Source of the DNA: Pseudomonas wadenswilerensis
GTDB taxonomy: Bacteria; Pseudomonadota; Gammaproteobacteria; Pseudomonadales; Pseudomonadaceae
Direction of reading: 5' to 3'
NCBI RefSeq assembly: GCF_900497695.1
Contig: NZ_UIDD01000010.1
Coordinates: forward strand, 186,001 to 250,000
Length of the DNA: 64,000 bases
Below, in pieces: positions 21,477 through 30,534 of the stretch. The notes under the pieces are model-generated. The model did no database searches. It saw only the letters and a list, made by a program, of their open reading frames with translations, and had not been told where the DNA came from. The first letter of the stretch is position 1, and every line of letters starts with the position of its first letter. The position numbers and the translations under genes were made by a program.

Positions 21477-22136
21477 TCAGGCAGTCGCCAGCGCCGCCAG
21501 CACCAGCTCGCAGCTGCGCTGGCAGTACTCGGCCAGCACCGTGCGGATGCGCAGCTGGTCACGGGCCACCACGGCCTCGAGCAGGTTGGCAAACAGCACC
21601 AGGAAGTCGTTCATATTGGCCTTGCGCTGGTCCAGTGCCAGGTAATAGGCACGACTCATGGCCGGCTGCAGGTTCTCGACGGTTTCCTGCAAGTAGGGGT
21701 TGTCGGCGAACGGATAGGCAGCGCGCATCACCGCGAAGCTGTCTTCGACGAAGGTACGGATGTCCTGACGCTCAAAAGCGCTGGTCAGTCGCTGCTGGAT
21801 CTTGAGGAACGGCAGCAGGTCAGCGTCATTGCGCCAGTGCTGTGCCACGGCGTTGCCGAGCAAGGTGTACAGCTCGCCCATCAACGTGCACAGGCTGCGC
21901 ACGTTGTGCTCGTCGAGCTCGGTCACGTGGGCACCACGACGCGGCAGGATGGTCACCAGATGGCGGCGTTCGAGGATCAGCAGCGCCTCGCGCACCGAAC
22001 CACGGCTGACATTCAACGCCTGGGTAACCTTCTGCTCCTGGATACGTTCGGCAGGCTTGAGCTCGCCGCGGATGATCCGCTCGGCCAGGTAATGGGCAAT
22101 TTGCTCGGAGAGGCTGTCCGGCGCCTTGAACGTCAT
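21477..22136 (-). CDS. GntR family (FCD type) transcriptional regulator
   Basis: A 219-residue regulator. The N-terminal winged helix-turn-helix is clear (LSEQIAHYLAERIIRGELKPAERI, QALNVSRGSVREALLILERRHLV, RRGAHVTELDEH). The C-terminal 130 residues are a helical FCD-like ligand domain, with fewer of the usual metal-binding histidines. It is divergent from xdhA across a 272-base region holding two CTGACC-N4-GGTCAG-like palindromes, one of them over the xdhA promoter, which makes it a candidate repressor of xanthine dehydrogenase. It also lies directly upstream of smc. Ligand is inferred to be a purine or its breakdown product; the sequence does not show which. Confidence 0.88.
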   Translation of the reverse strand: MTFKAPDSLSEQIAHYLAERIIRGELKPAERIQEQKVTQALNVSRGSVREALLILERRHLVTILPRRGAHVTELDEHNVRSLCTLMGELYTLLGNAVAQHWRNDADLLPFLKIQQRLTSAFERQDIRTFVEDSFAVMRAAYPFADNPYLQETVENLQPAMSRAYYLALDQRKANMNDFLVLFANLLEAVVARDQLRIRTVLAEYCQRSCELVLAALATA

Positions 22137-22224
22137 GGTTTTCCTTCAAAATCATTGAACTGTGCACAAGCGCCGAATTGTAGCGCACTTGCCCCCGCGC
22201 CGCGCAGTGGCCATATAGCAGAAG

Positions 22225-22241
22225 TTGGCACGATTGGCGCA
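22225..22241 (+). promoter_or_regulatory. Possible sigma-54 promoter upstream of xdhA
   Basis: TTGGCACGATTGGCGCA keeps GG and GC ten bases apart, and the -24 element TGGCACG is perfect. The -12 element is GCGC instead of TTGC. It would give a long leader carrying both operators. Weak. Confidence 0.35.
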
Positions 22242-22319
22242 AAAGATTCGGATCCCACAGAGCCAACTATGCTCATAACAGAGCACCTGTGAAAGGGCGG
22301 AAGCGCCACGAGAAATTTC

Positions 22320-22335
22320 CTGACCCGAAGGTCAG
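22320..22335. promoter_or_regulatory. Candidate operator CTGACC-N4-GGTCAG (xdhA site 1)
   Basis: Perfect inverted repeat CTGACC-CGAA-GGTCAG immediately upstream of the xdhA -35 box. The start of the second copy is 23 bases further on, about two helix turns. Similar sites precede the AzgA-like permease gene and the second tsx-like gene. Confidence 0.6.
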
Positions 22336-22342
22336 AAAAATG

Positions 22343-22371
22343 TTGACCTGAAAATCAAGTCTGCTTACAGT
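22343..22371 (+). promoter_or_regulatory. xdhA sigma-70 promoter overlapped by operator site 2
   Basis: TTGACC (22343-22348), 17-base spacer and TACAGT (22366-22371) form a good sigma-70 promoter, about 40 bases before the xdhA start. The second operator copy TTGACC-TGAA-AATCAA (22343-22358) covers the -35 box, so binding there should block transcription. Confidence 0.6.
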
Positions 22372-22408
22372 CCGCTCAACAACAATAAGTCGCTTGTGAG
22401 GCCTTCCC

Positions 22409-23863
22409 GTGATCCAGTTTCTACTTAACCAGGAGCTGCGCAGTGAGCATGCCCTGGACCCCAACCTGACCGTGCTCGAGTATCTTCGTGAACACCTGGG
22501 CAAGTCCGGTACCAAGGAAGGCTGCGCCAGCGGCGATTGTGGCGCCTGCACCGTGGTGGTCGGCGAGCTGGCCCAGGGCGAGGACGGCCGCGAGCACATC
22601 CGCTACCGCAGCCTCAACTCGTGCCTGACGTTCGTCTCCTCGCTGCACGGCAAACAACTGATCAGCGTCGAAGGCCTCAAGCACCAGGGCAAACTGCACA
22701 GCGTGCAGCAGGCCATGGCCGATTGCCACGGCTCGCAATGCGGCTTCTGCACCCCGGGCTTTGTCATGTCACTGTTCGCCCTGCAAAAGAACAGCGATGC
22801 ACCCGATCTGCACAAGGCCCAGGAAGCCCTGGCCGGCAACCTCTGCCGCTGCACCGGTTACCGGCCGATCCTGGCCGCCGCCGAGCAGTCCTGCTGCCAG
22901 GCCAAGCCTGATCAGTTCGACAGCAGCGAAGCCCAGACCATCGCCCGCCTCAAGGCCATCGCGCCGGGTGAAACCGGTGAGCTCAACAGCGGCGACAAGC
23001 GCTGCCTGGTGCCGCTGACCGTGGCCGATCTGGCCGAACTCTACGGCTCGCACCCCGAAGCCCGGTTGCTGGCCGGCGGCACCGACCTGGCGCTGGAAGT
23101 CACCCAGTTCCACAAGACCCTGCCGGTGATGATCTATGTCGGCAACGTCGCCGAACTCAAGCGCATCGAGACTCAAGGCCAGTACCTGGAAATCGGCGCC
23201 GCAACGCCGCTGACCGATTGCTACGACGCCCTGAGCGCCGAGTACCCGGATTTCGGCGAGCTGCTGCACCGTTTCGCCTCGCTGCAGATCCGTAACCAGG
23301 GCACCCTTGGCGGCAACATCGGCAACGCCTCGCCGATCGGTGACTCGCCACCCCTGCTGATTGCCCTGGATGCGCAGATCGTTCTGCGCAAAGGTGAAAG
23401 CACCCGCACCCTGGCGCTGGAAGACTACTTCATCGACTACCGCATCACCGCGCGCCAGGAAAGCGAGTTCATCGAGAAGATCATCGTGCCACGGGCCCGT
23501 GCCGACTGGGCGTTCCGCGCCTACAAGGTGTCCAAGCGCCTGGACGACGATATCTCGGCGGTGTGCGCGGCATTCAACCTGCGCATCAGCAACGGCGTGG
23601 TCGAGGCTGCGCGCATTGCCTTCGGCGGCATGGCGGCGATCCCGAAACGGGCCCGCGCCTGCGAAGCGGCACTGGTTGGCAAGGCCTGGAACCAGGCCAG
23701 CATCGAGCGCGCCTGCCAGGCCCTGGCCGAGGACTTCACGCCACTCTCGGATTTTCGCGCGAGCAAGGAATACCGCCTGCTCAGCGCGCAGAACCTGCTG
23801 CGCAAATACTTCATTGAACTACAAACGCCGCACATCGAGACTCGGGTGACCGCTTATGTCTAA
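22409..23863 (+). CDS. xdhA: Xanthine dehydrogenase small subunit (Fe-S and FAD)
   Basis: A 484-residue subunit that passes electrons from the molybdenum centre to NAD+ during oxidation of hypoxanthine and xanthine to urate. The N-terminal ferredoxin-like [2Fe-2S] domain has C39, C44 and C47 (GCASGDCGAC). The second [2Fe-2S] helical domain has CGFCTPGF and CRCTGYRP. An FAD-binding domain follows from about residue 190 (LAGGTDLALEV, LGGNIGNASPIGD). It starts at a GTG (22409), and its stop overlaps the start of xdhB by 8 bases, implying coupled translation. First gene of the xdhABC-guaD unit. Confidence 0.96.
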   Translation: MIQFLLNQELRSEHALDPNLTVLEYLREHLGKSGTKEGCASGDCGACTVVVGELAQGEDGREHIRYRSLNSCLTFVSSLHGKQLISVEGLKHQGKLHSVQQAMADCHGSQCGFCTPGFVMSLFALQKNSDAPDLHKAQEALAGNLCRCTGYRPILAAAEQSCCQAKPDQFDSSEAQTIARLKAIAPGETGELNSGDKRCLVPLTVADLAELYGSHPEARLLAGGTDLALEVTQFHKTLPVMIYVGNVAELKRIETQGQYLEIGAATPLTDCYDALSAEYPDFGELLHRFASLQIRNQGTLGGNIGNASPIGDSPPLLIALDAQIVLRKGESTRTLALEDYFIDYRITARQESEFIEKIIVPRARADWAFRAYKVSKRLDDDISAVCAAFNLRISNGVVEAARIAFGGMAAIPKRARACEAALVGKAWNQASIERACQALAEDFTPLSDFRASKEYRLLSAQNLLRKYFIELQTPHIETRVTAYV

Positions 23864-26252
23864 CCATCACGTCGCCAAAAGCCAGGCAGAGCTGGCCGAA
23901 CTGTTCAGCCAGGACCTGACCACCGGGGTCGGTCGCAGCCTCAAGCACGACAGCGCCGACAAGCATGTGTCAGGCGAAGCGGTGTACATCGATGACCGCC
24001 TGGAATTTCCCAACCAGCTGCACGTGTATGCGCGCCTGTCCGACCGCGCCCACGCCCGGGTATTGAGCATCGACACCAGCCCCTGCTACGCCTTCGAGGG
24101 CGTGCGCATCGCCATCACCCATGAAGACGTGCCGGGCCTCAAGGACATCGGCCCGCTGCTGCCCGGCGACCCGCTGCTGGCCATCGACACCGTCGAGTTC
24201 GTCGGCCAGCCGGTGGTTGCCGTCGCCGCCCGCGACCTCGATACCGCGCGCCGCGCAGCCATGGCCGCGATCATCGAATATGAAGACCTGGAACCGGTGC
24301 TGGATGTGGTCGAGGCGCTGCGCAAGAAACACTTCGTGCTCGACAGCCACACCCACCAGCGTGGCGACTCGGTCAGCGCCCTGGCCAGCGCCCCGCATCG
24401 CCTGCAGGGCACCCTGCACATCGGCGGCCAGGAGCACTTCTACCTGGAAACCCAGATCTCCTCGGTGATGCCCACCGAAGACGGCGGAATGATCGTCTAC
24501 TGCTCGACCCAGAACCCCACCGAAGTGCAGAAGCTGGTGGCCGAAGTCCTCGACGTGCCAATGAACAAGATCGTCGTTGACATGCGCCGCATGGGCGGTG
24601 GTTTCGGCGGCAAGGAAACCCAGGCGGCCAGCCCCGCCTGCCTGTGCGCAGTGATCGCGCACCTCACCGGCCAGCCGACCAAGATGCGCCTGCCGCGGGT
24701 CGAAGACATGCTGATGACCGGCAAACGTCACCCGTTCTACATCGAGTACGACGTCGGCTTCGATGACAACGGCCGCCTGCACGGCATCAACTTCGACCTG
24801 GCCGGCAACTGCGGTTGCTCGCCGGACCTCTCGGCCTCGATCGTCGACCGCGCCATGTTCCACGCCGACAACGCCTACTACCTGGGCGACGCCACCATCC
24901 ATGGCCACCGTTGCAAGACCAATACCGCCTCGAACACCGCCTACCGCGGCTTTGGCGGCCCGCAGGGCATGGTCGCCATCGAGGAGGTGATGGACCATAT
25001 CGCCCGCCACCTGGCCCTCGATCCGCTGGCGGTGCGCAAGGCCAACTACTACGGCAAGACCGAGCGCAACGTCACCCACTACTACCAGACCGTCGAGCAC
25101 AACATGCTCGAAGAGATCACCGCCGAGCTTGAAGCCAGCAGTGATTACGCCGAGCGTCGCGAATCGATCCGCCGCTTCAACGCCAACAGCCCGATCCTGA
25201 AAAAAGGCCTGGCGCTGACCCCGGTGAAATTCGGCATCTCGTTCACCGCCAGCTTCCTCAACCAGGCCGGCGCCCTCGTGCACATCTACACCGACGGCAG
25301 CATTCACCTGAACCACGGTGGCACCGAGATGGGCCAGGGCCTGAACACCAAGGTGGCCCAGGTGGTGGCTGAAGTGTTCCAGGTTGATTTCCAGCGCATC
25401 CAGATCACTGCGACCAACACCGACAAGGTACCCAACACTTCGCCGACTGCCGCCTCCAGCGGCGCCGACCTGAACGGCAAGGCGGCGCAGAATGCGGCCG
25501 AGATCCTCAAGAAACGCCTGACCGAGTTCGCCGCACGGCAATACAAAGTCAGCGAGGAAGACGTCGAGTTTCGCAACGGCCACGTGCGCGTGCGCGATGA
25601 GATCCTCAGTTTCGAAGCGCTGGTGCAGCAGGCCTATTTCGCCCAGGTCTCGCTGTCGAGCACCGGCTTCTACAAGACCCCGAAGATCTACTACGACCGC
25701 AGCCAGGCGCGTGGCCGGCCGTTCTACTACTTCGCCTTCGGTGCAGCCTGTGCCGAGGTCATCGTCGACACCCTGACCGGCGAATACAAGATGCTGCGCA
25801 CCGACATCCTGCACGACGTCGGTGCCTCGCTGAACCCGGCCATCGACATCGGCCAGGTCGAGGGCGGCTTCATCCAGGGCATGGGCTGGCTGACCACCGA
25901 AGAGCTGGTGTGGAACGCCAAGGGCAAGCTGATGACCAACGGCCCGGCCAGCTACAAGATCCCGGCGGTGGCCGACATGCCGGTGGATTTGCGCGTCAAG
26001 CTGGTGGAAAACCGCAAGAACCCGGAAGACACCGTGTTCCATTCCAAGGCCGTGGGCGAACCGCCGTTCATGCTCGGCATCGCTGCCTGGTGTGCGATCA
26101 AGGATGCCGTGGCGAGCCTGGGCGATTACCGCGTGCATCCGCTGATCGATGCGCCGGCGACGCCGGAGCGGGTGCTCTGGGGTTGCGAGCAGATGCGCAA
26201 GGCAGTGGCGGCGCAGCAGCCTGCTACCGAGGTTGAGACAGTCGTTCCGTAG
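23856..26252 (+). CDS. xdhB: Xanthine dehydrogenase molybdopterin-binding subunit
   Basis: A 798-residue catalytic subunit carrying the molybdenum cofactor site where xanthine is hydroxylated. Family motifs: GVGRSLKHDSADKHVSGEAVYIDD near the start, GGQEHFYLE, MGGGFGGKE, TNTASNTAYRGFGGPQG (the loop with the substrate-orienting Arg), NHGGTEMGQGLNTK, and the C-terminal DVGASLNPAIDIGQVEGGFIQG plus KAVGEPP with the conserved Glu near the active site. Length is normal. It works with the small subunit xdhA and needs XdhC for insertion of the sulfurated cofactor. Confidence 0.97.
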   Translation: MSNHHVAKSQAELAELFSQDLTTGVGRSLKHDSADKHVSGEAVYIDDRLEFPNQLHVYARLSDRAHARVLSIDTSPCYAFEGVRIAITHEDVPGLKDIGPLLPGDPLLAIDTVEFVGQPVVAVAARDLDTARRAAMAAIIEYEDLEPVLDVVEALRKKHFVLDSHTHQRGDSVSALASAPHRLQGTLHIGGQEHFYLETQISSVMPTEDGGMIVYCSTQNPTEVQKLVAEVLDVPMNKIVVDMRRMGGGFGGKETQAASPACLCAVIAHLTGQPTKMRLPRVEDMLMTGKRHPFYIEYDVGFDDNGRLHGINFDLAGNCGCSPDLSASIVDRAMFHADNAYYLGDATIHGHRCKTNTASNTAYRGFGGPQGMVAIEEVMDHIARHLALDPLAVRKANYYGKTERNVTHYYQTVEHNMLEEITAELEASSDYAERRESIRRFNANSPILKKGLALTPVKFGISFTASFLNQAGALVHIYTDGSIHLNHGGTEMGQGLNTKVAQVVAEVFQVDFQRIQITATNTDKVPNTSPTAASSGADLNGKAAQNAAEILKKRLTEFAARQYKVSEEDVEFRNGHVRVRDEILSFEALVQQAYFAQVSLSSTGFYKTPKIYYDRSQARGRPFYYFAFGAACAEVIVDTLTGEYKMLRTDILHDVGASLNPAIDIGQVEGGFIQGMGWLTTEELVWNAKGKLMTNGPASYKIPAVADMPVDLRVKLVENRKNPEDTVFHSKAVGEPPFMLGIAAWCAIKDAVASLGDYRVHPLIDAPATPERVLWGCEQMRKAVAAQQPATEVETVVP

Positions 26253-26258
26253 GGCGCC

Positions 26259-26324
26259 TATCGCGGGTCAAGCCCGCTCCTACAGGGGGACTACTGTGGG
26301 AGCTGGCTTGCCAGCGATGAGGCC
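26259..26324. repeat. REP elements between xdhB and xdhC
   Basis: Two different REP units in tandem: a TCGCGGGTCAAGCCCGCTCC unit (26259-26287) and a CTGTGGGAGCTGGCTTGCCA unit (26294-26324). They occupy most of the 101-base gap and could lower xdhC expression relative to xdhAB. Confidence 0.8.
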
Positions 26325-26353
26325 AGAACAGGCACCGTAGAGGTAACTGAATA

Positions 26354-27199
26354 ATGCACACCTGGATCAACGCCCTGTCCGACCTGCAATCTCGCGGCGA
26401 GCCCTGCGTATTGGTGACCATCATCGAAGAACGCGGCTCGACGCCACGCAATGCCGGCTCGAAAATGGTCGTCAGCGCCGAGCAGCTGTTCGACACCATC
26501 GGCGGCGGCCACCTGGAATACAAGGCCATGCACATCGCCCGGCAGATGCTCGCCGAGCGCCGTGAAGCGCCGCACCTGGAACGCTTCAGCCTCGGCGCCA
26601 GCCTCGGCCAGTGCTGCGGTGGCGCCACCGTGCTGCTGTTCGAGCCGATGGGTCAGGTGCAGGCGCAGATCGCCGTATTCGGCGCAGGCCATGTCGGCCG
26701 CGCTCTGGTACCCTTGCTCGCCGCCCTGCCCTGCAAGGTGCGCTGGATCGATTCGCGCGAGCAGGAATTCCCCGAGAGCCTTCCCGCCGGGGTCAGCAAG
26801 ATCGTCAGCGAAGAGCCGGTGGATGAAGTCGATGAGCTGCCCGCCGGCAGCTACTGCATCGTCATGACCCATAACCATCAGCTGGATCTGGAACTGACCG
26901 CGGCGATCCTCAAACGCAATGACTTCACCTGGTTCGGCCTGATCGGCTCGAAGACCAAACGCGTCAAGTTCGAGCATCGCCTGCGTGAGCGCGGCTTTGC
27001 CGAGGAGCGCCTGCAACGCATGCGTTGCCCGATGGGCATCGCCGAGGTCAAGGGCAAGCTGCCGATCGAGATCGCCGTGTCGATCGCCGCGGAAATCATT
27101 GCCACCTACAACGCCAGCTTTGGCCAGCACAACAACGCTGTCAACGCCGGCCCCATTGCCCAATTGCTGCCGCCGTCACGGCGCAGCCAAGCCATATGA
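26354..27199 (+). CDS. xdhC: Xanthine dehydrogenase accessory protein XdhC
   Basis: A 281-residue molybdenum-cofactor chaperone that binds the cofactor, favours its sulfuration and delivers it to XdhB. Motifs: ERGSTPRNAGSKMVV near the N-terminus, GGGHLEYKA, SLGQCCGGAT with paired cysteines, and a Rossmann motif VFGAGHVGRAL at about 113-123. The C-terminal part has MTHNHQLDLEL and IGSKTKRVKFEHRL. It follows xdhB after a REP-filled gap and precedes guaD by 10 bases. Confidence 0.96.
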   Translation: MHTWINALSDLQSRGEPCVLVTIIEERGSTPRNAGSKMVVSAEQLFDTIGGGHLEYKAMHIARQMLAERREAPHLERFSLGASLGQCCGGATVLLFEPMGQVQAQIAVFGAGHVGRALVPLLAALPCKVRWIDSREQEFPESLPAGVSKIVSEEPVDEVDELPAGSYCIVMTHNHQLDLELTAAILKRNDFTWFGLIGSKTKRVKFEHRLRERGFAEERLQRMRCPMGIAEVKGKLPIEIAVSIAAEIIATYNASFGQHNNAVNAGPIAQLLPPSRRSQAI

Positions 27200-27209
27200 C
27201 GAGAGCCCT

Positions 27210-28514
27210 ATGAGCGCAACCCGCAAAGCCTACCGTGCCGCCATCCTGCACAGCATCGCCGACCCTGCCGAAGTAGGCGTCGAAGCCTCCTATCAGTATT
27301 TCGAAGACGGCCTGCTGCTGATCGACGACGGCAAGATCAGCGCCCTGGGCGATGCCCGCGACCTGCTGCCGACCCTGGCGGCTGACATCGAGGTTGAGCA
27401 TTACCAGGATGCCCTGATCACCCCGGGCTTTATCGACACCCATATCCACTTCCCGCAGACCGGCATGATCGGTTCCTACGGCGAGCAGTTGCTGGACTGG
27501 CTCAACACCTACACCTTCCCCTGCGAGAAGCAGTTTGCCGACAAGGCGCATGCCGACAAGGTCGCGAAGATCTTCGTCGAGGAACTGCTGCGCAACGGCA
27601 CCACCACCGCCCTGGTGTTCGGCAGCGTGCACCCGGAATCGGTCAATGCCTTCTTCGAAGAAGCCGAGCGCCTGGACCTGCGAATGATTGCCGGCAAGGT
27701 GATGATGGACCGCAATGCCCCGGACTACCTGACCGACACCGCCGAGTCCGGCTACATCGAGAGCAAGGCGCTGATCGAGCGCTGGCACGGTAAGGGCCGC
27801 CTGCACTACGCAGTGACCCCGCGTTTTGCACCGACCAGCACCCCGGAGCAACTGACCCTGGCCGGCCAGCTGCTGGGCGAATACCCCGACCTGTACATGC
27901 ACACCCACCTGAGCGAAAACCTCAAGGAAATCGACTGGGTCAAGGAACTGTTCCCGGAGCGCAAGGGCTACCTGGACGTCTACGATCACTTCAAGTTGCT
28001 CGGTCAGCGCTCAGTGTTCGCCCACGGCGTGCACCTGTGCGACGACGAATGCCAGCGCCTGGCCGAAACCGGTTCGGCCGTGGCCTTCTGCCCGACTTCC
28101 AACCTGTTCCTCGGCAGCGGCCTGTTCAACCTGCCGCAGGCCGAGAAGTTCAAGGTCAAGGTCGGATTGGGCACCGACGTGGGCGCCGGTACCAGCTTCT
28201 CGCTGCTCAACACCCTGAATGAAGCCTACAAGGTCATGCAACTGCAGGGCGCGCGCCTGAGCCCGTTCAAGTCACTGTACCTGGCGACCCTGGGCGGCGC
28301 CCGGGCGCTGAGCCTGGATGACCGCATCGGCAGCCTGCAGCCGGGCAACGATGCCGACTTCCTGGTGCTCGACTACAAGGCCACGGCGCTGATGGACTAC
28401 CGCATCCAGCAGTCGAACAGCATCGACGAGACGCTGTTCGTGCTGATGACCCTGGGCGATGACCGCACCGTCAGGCAGACCTTCGCTGCCGGGCGCTGCG
28501 TGCATCAGCGCTAA
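27210..28514 (+). CDS. guaD: Guanine deaminase
   Basis: A 434-residue amidohydrolase-superfamily enzyme that converts guanine to xanthine and ammonia, feeding XdhAB. Metal-binding residues sit in FIDTHIHFPQTG, and further conserved parts include TNLFLGSGLFN, YMHTHLSEN, FAHGVHLCDDE and GLGTDVGAGTSFS, where the Asp is the last metal ligand. Start: ATG 27210, 10 bases after the xdhC stop. The stop codon overlaps that of the convergent aquaporin gene. Confidence 0.96.
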   Translation: MSATRKAYRAAILHSIADPAEVGVEASYQYFEDGLLLIDDGKISALGDARDLLPTLAADIEVEHYQDALITPGFIDTHIHFPQTGMIGSYGEQLLDWLNTYTFPCEKQFADKAHADKVAKIFVEELLRNGTTTALVFGSVHPESVNAFFEEAERLDLRMIAGKVMMDRNAPDYLTDTAESGYIESKALIERWHGKGRLHYAVTPRFAPTSTPEQLTLAGQLLGEYPDLYMHTHLSENLKEIDWVKELFPERKGYLDVYDHFKLLGQRSVFAHGVHLCDDECQRLAETGSAVAFCPTSNLFLGSGLFNLPQAEKFKVKVGLGTDVGAGTSFSLLNTLNEAYKVMQLQGARLSPFKSLYLATLGGARALSLDDRIGSLQPGNDADFLVLDYKATALMDYRIQQSNSIDETLFVLMTLGDDRTVRQTFAAGRCVHQR

Positions 28515-29209
28515 GGCTCGCGGAACAGCCCCTTGTACAGCGCGCCGCCGATCACTGCCCCGATCAGCGGCGCCACCCAGAACAGCCACAACTGCTGCAG
28601 TGCCCAGCCACCGACAAAAATCGCCGGGCCCGTGCTGCGCGCCGGGTTCACCGAGGTATTGTTGACCGGAATCGAAATCAGGTGGATCAGGGTCAGCGCA
28701 AGGCCGATGGCAATCGGTGCAAAGCCTGCCGGGGCACGGCTGTCGGTGGCGCCCATGATGATCAGGATGAACATCGCGGTCATCACCACTTCACTGGCAA
28801 AGCCTGCCGCCAATGAATAACCGCCGGGGGAATGCTCGGCATAGCCGTTGGACGCCAGCCCTGCCGACAACTCGAAACCGGCCTTGCCGCTGGCAATGAA
28901 GTAGATCACCGCCGCACCGAGAATTGCCCCGATCACCTGGGCGATGACGTAGGGCAGCAGGTCCTTGAGCGGAAACCGCCCACCCACCACCAGCCCGACC
29001 GACACCGCGGGGTTGAGGTGGCATCCGGAAATATGGCCGATGGCGAAAGCCATGGTCAGCACGGTCAGGCCGAAGGCCATGGCCACCCCGACCAGGCCGA
29101 TGCCAATGGGGAACGACGCGGCGATCACCGCACTGCCGCAGCCACCCAACACCAGCCAGAACGTCCCGATCAGTTCAGCACCCATGCGTTTGCTCAGGGG
29201 CATCGACAT
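28511..29209 (-). CDS. aqpZ: Aquaporin Z (water channel)
   Basis: A 232-residue inner-membrane water channel of the MIP family with six membrane segments and two half-helices ending in the hallmark motifs NPAV (CHLNPAVSVGL) and NPAR (SVNPARSTGPAIF). His and Arg of the aromatic/Arg filter are in the expected places, with a Cys just before the first NPA-like loop, consistent with a strict water channel rather than a glycerol facilitator. It is convergent with guaD, and the two stop codons share bases. No link to purine use is evident. Confidence 0.95.
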   Translation of the reverse strand: MSMPLSKRMGAELIGTFWLVLGGCGSAVIAASFPIGIGLVGVAMAFGLTVLTMAFAIGHISGCHLNPAVSVGLVVGGRFPLKDLLPYVIAQVIGAILGAAVIYFIASGKAGFELSAGLASNGYAEHSPGGYSLAAGFASEVVMTAMFILIIMGATDSRAPAGFAPIAIGLALTLIHLISIPVNNTSVNPARSTGPAIFVGGWALQQLWLFWVAPLIGAVIGGALYKGLFREP

Positions 29210-29334
29210 ATACCTGTCCTCAAGTAGTTGAAGTTCTACGCATAGCGCGCAAGCCCAACTGCTTGATGAAGGTTTGCGGTGGATCAGGTGAGAATCTAGC
29301 AGAGGCTGGATAACCTGCCAGTGGCCTGAAACGC

Positions 29335-29391
29335 ATCGCGGGGCAAGCCCGCTCCCACAGGAGCTCTGTGGGAGCGGGCTTGCCCCGCGAT
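29335..29391. repeat. REP palindrome
   Basis: Inverted pair of ATCGCGGGGCAAGCCCGCTC units around a GAGCTC centre, between aqpZ and the GntR gene. It is close to the 3' end of the GntR gene and may act as its terminator. Confidence 0.85.
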
Positions 29392-29407
29392 TTGATGTTA
29401 CTGGCTT

Positions 29408-30175
29408 TCAACCCTTGAGCGGTGCAATCCCACCACGCTTCTTGGTCTGCAGCAGGTGCGAGAACACCGCATGCAGGTCATCCGAGGCGCTGTCTTCATC
29501 GAGGTTGAGCTTGCTGTCGATGTGGTCCATGTGGTGCATCATCAGGCTCACTGCCTGGTTGACGTCACGGGCCTCGATGGCGTCGATCAGCTGCATGTGC
29601 TCGTCGTAGGAGCAATGCGAGCGGTTGCCGCTTTCATACTGGGCGATGATCAGCGAGGTTTGCGACACCAGGCTGCGCTGGAAGCTGATCAATGGGGCAT
29701 TGCCCGCCGCTTCCGCCAGTTTCAGGTGGAACTCGCCGGACAAACGAATACCGGCACCGCGATCGCCACGGGAGAAGCTGTCGCGCTCCTCGCGGACCAT
29801 CTGGCGCAGTTCGTTGAGTTGCTCGGCAGTGGCGTGCTCGACCGCAAGCTCGGTGATGGCGCGCTCGACCATGCGTCGCGAGAAGAACACCTGGCGGGCT
29901 TCCTCGACCGTCGGGCTGGCCACTACCGCGCCGCGGTTGGGCCGCAGCAGGACCACGCTTTCGTGGGCCAGGCGCGACAGGGCGCGACGGATGATGGTGC
30001 GGCTGACGCCGAAGATCTCGCCCAGGGCTTCCTCGCTCAACTTGGTACCCGGCGCCAGACGCTGCTCGAGGATGGCCTCGAAAATGTGCGCGTAGACGAT
30101 ATCGTCCTGGGTTCCGCTACGACCGGCCTTGCCGGTACGCACTGGTTTCTTGAGAGGTTGCAGCTGTTCGTTCAT
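29408..30175 (-). CDS. GntR family (FCD type) transcriptional regulator of the purine block
   Basis: A 255-residue regulator. After a basic leader come the winged helix (DIVYAHIFEAILEQRLAPGTKL, GVSRTIIRRALSRLAHESVV, RGAVVASPTVEEAR) and an FCD ligand domain with candidate metal-binding histidines in GEFHLKLAEAAGN, YDEHMQLIDAI and MMHHMDHID. I chose ATG 30175; the open frame runs 36 codons further upstream without conserved sequence. It is divergent from the AzgA-like permease gene across a region with two TTGTAYACAA-type palindromes, one of them on its own upstream side. It is therefore the best candidate for the factor that binds all six such sites in the window, and possibly autoregulated. 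Confidence 0.88.
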   Translation of the reverse strand: MNEQLQPLKKPVRTGKAGRSGTQDDIVYAHIFEAILEQRLAPGTKLSEEALGEIFGVSRTIIRRALSRLAHESVVLLRPNRGAVVASPTVEEARQVFFSRRMVERAITELAVEHATAEQLNELRQMVREERDSFSRGDRGAGIRLSGEFHLKLAEAAGNAPLISFQRSLVSQTSLIIAQYESGNRSHCSYDEHMQLIDAIEARDVNQAVSLMMHHMDHIDSKLNLDEDSASDDLHAVFSHLLQTKKRGGIAPLKG

Positions 30176-30282
30176 GGGCACTCGAGCACGGAGATCCGCC
30201 AGTCGGACCCTGACTGTAATACCAGCCAGTGGGGCGATGGCAAGTCCTGGTAAGAAAATTAAACGATTAAGGTATTGGCACA

Positions 30283-30292
30283 TTGTACACAG
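30283..30292. promoter_or_regulatory. Candidate operator TTGTACACAG
   Basis: One mismatched copy of the TTGTAYACAA palindrome, about 110 bases upstream of the GntR gene start. This could serve autoregulation. Confidence 0.4.
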
Positions 30293-30371
30293 CCGCAGGG
30301 ATTTCTGCAGGTGGCGATGGCCTTTATAGCTGCACTGGCAAATTATCTGAGCACAACAAAGAAAACATTAT

Positions 30372-30431
30372 TTGCATTCTTTGTATACAAACGCATAATC
30401 CATCCGTGCAACTTCCTGACCCAGAAGTCAA
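30372..30431 (+). promoter_or_regulatory. Promoter of the AzgA-like permease gene with two operators
   Basis: TTGCAT (30372-30377) and CATAAT (30394-30399) are 16 bases apart, forming a plausible sigma-70 promoter. The spacer contains a perfect TTTGTATACAAA palindrome (30380-30391). Just past the predicted start lies CTGACC-CAGA-AGTCAA (30416-30431), the same type as upstream of xdhA. The gene appears to be under two regulators. The rest of the 359-base gap (30176-30534) has no gene. Confidence 0.6.
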
Positions 30432-30534
30432 CAAACGGTCCGGTGGCCTGCCATCCCATCCGCCTCACAGAGCCCCCCAGTGCGTGCGCAGGACTGGTTC
30501 TGGAAAACAAGAAAAGACTTGAGGAGTACACGCT

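Noticed and set aside
22158..22168. CTGTGCACAA near the xdhA-side GntR gene as a seventh TTGTAYACAA site
   Set aside because: Three mismatches to the palindrome core; too weak to count.
23970..26138. A 722-residue minus-strand open frame
   Set aside because: Entirely antisense to xdhB, with no family resemblance.
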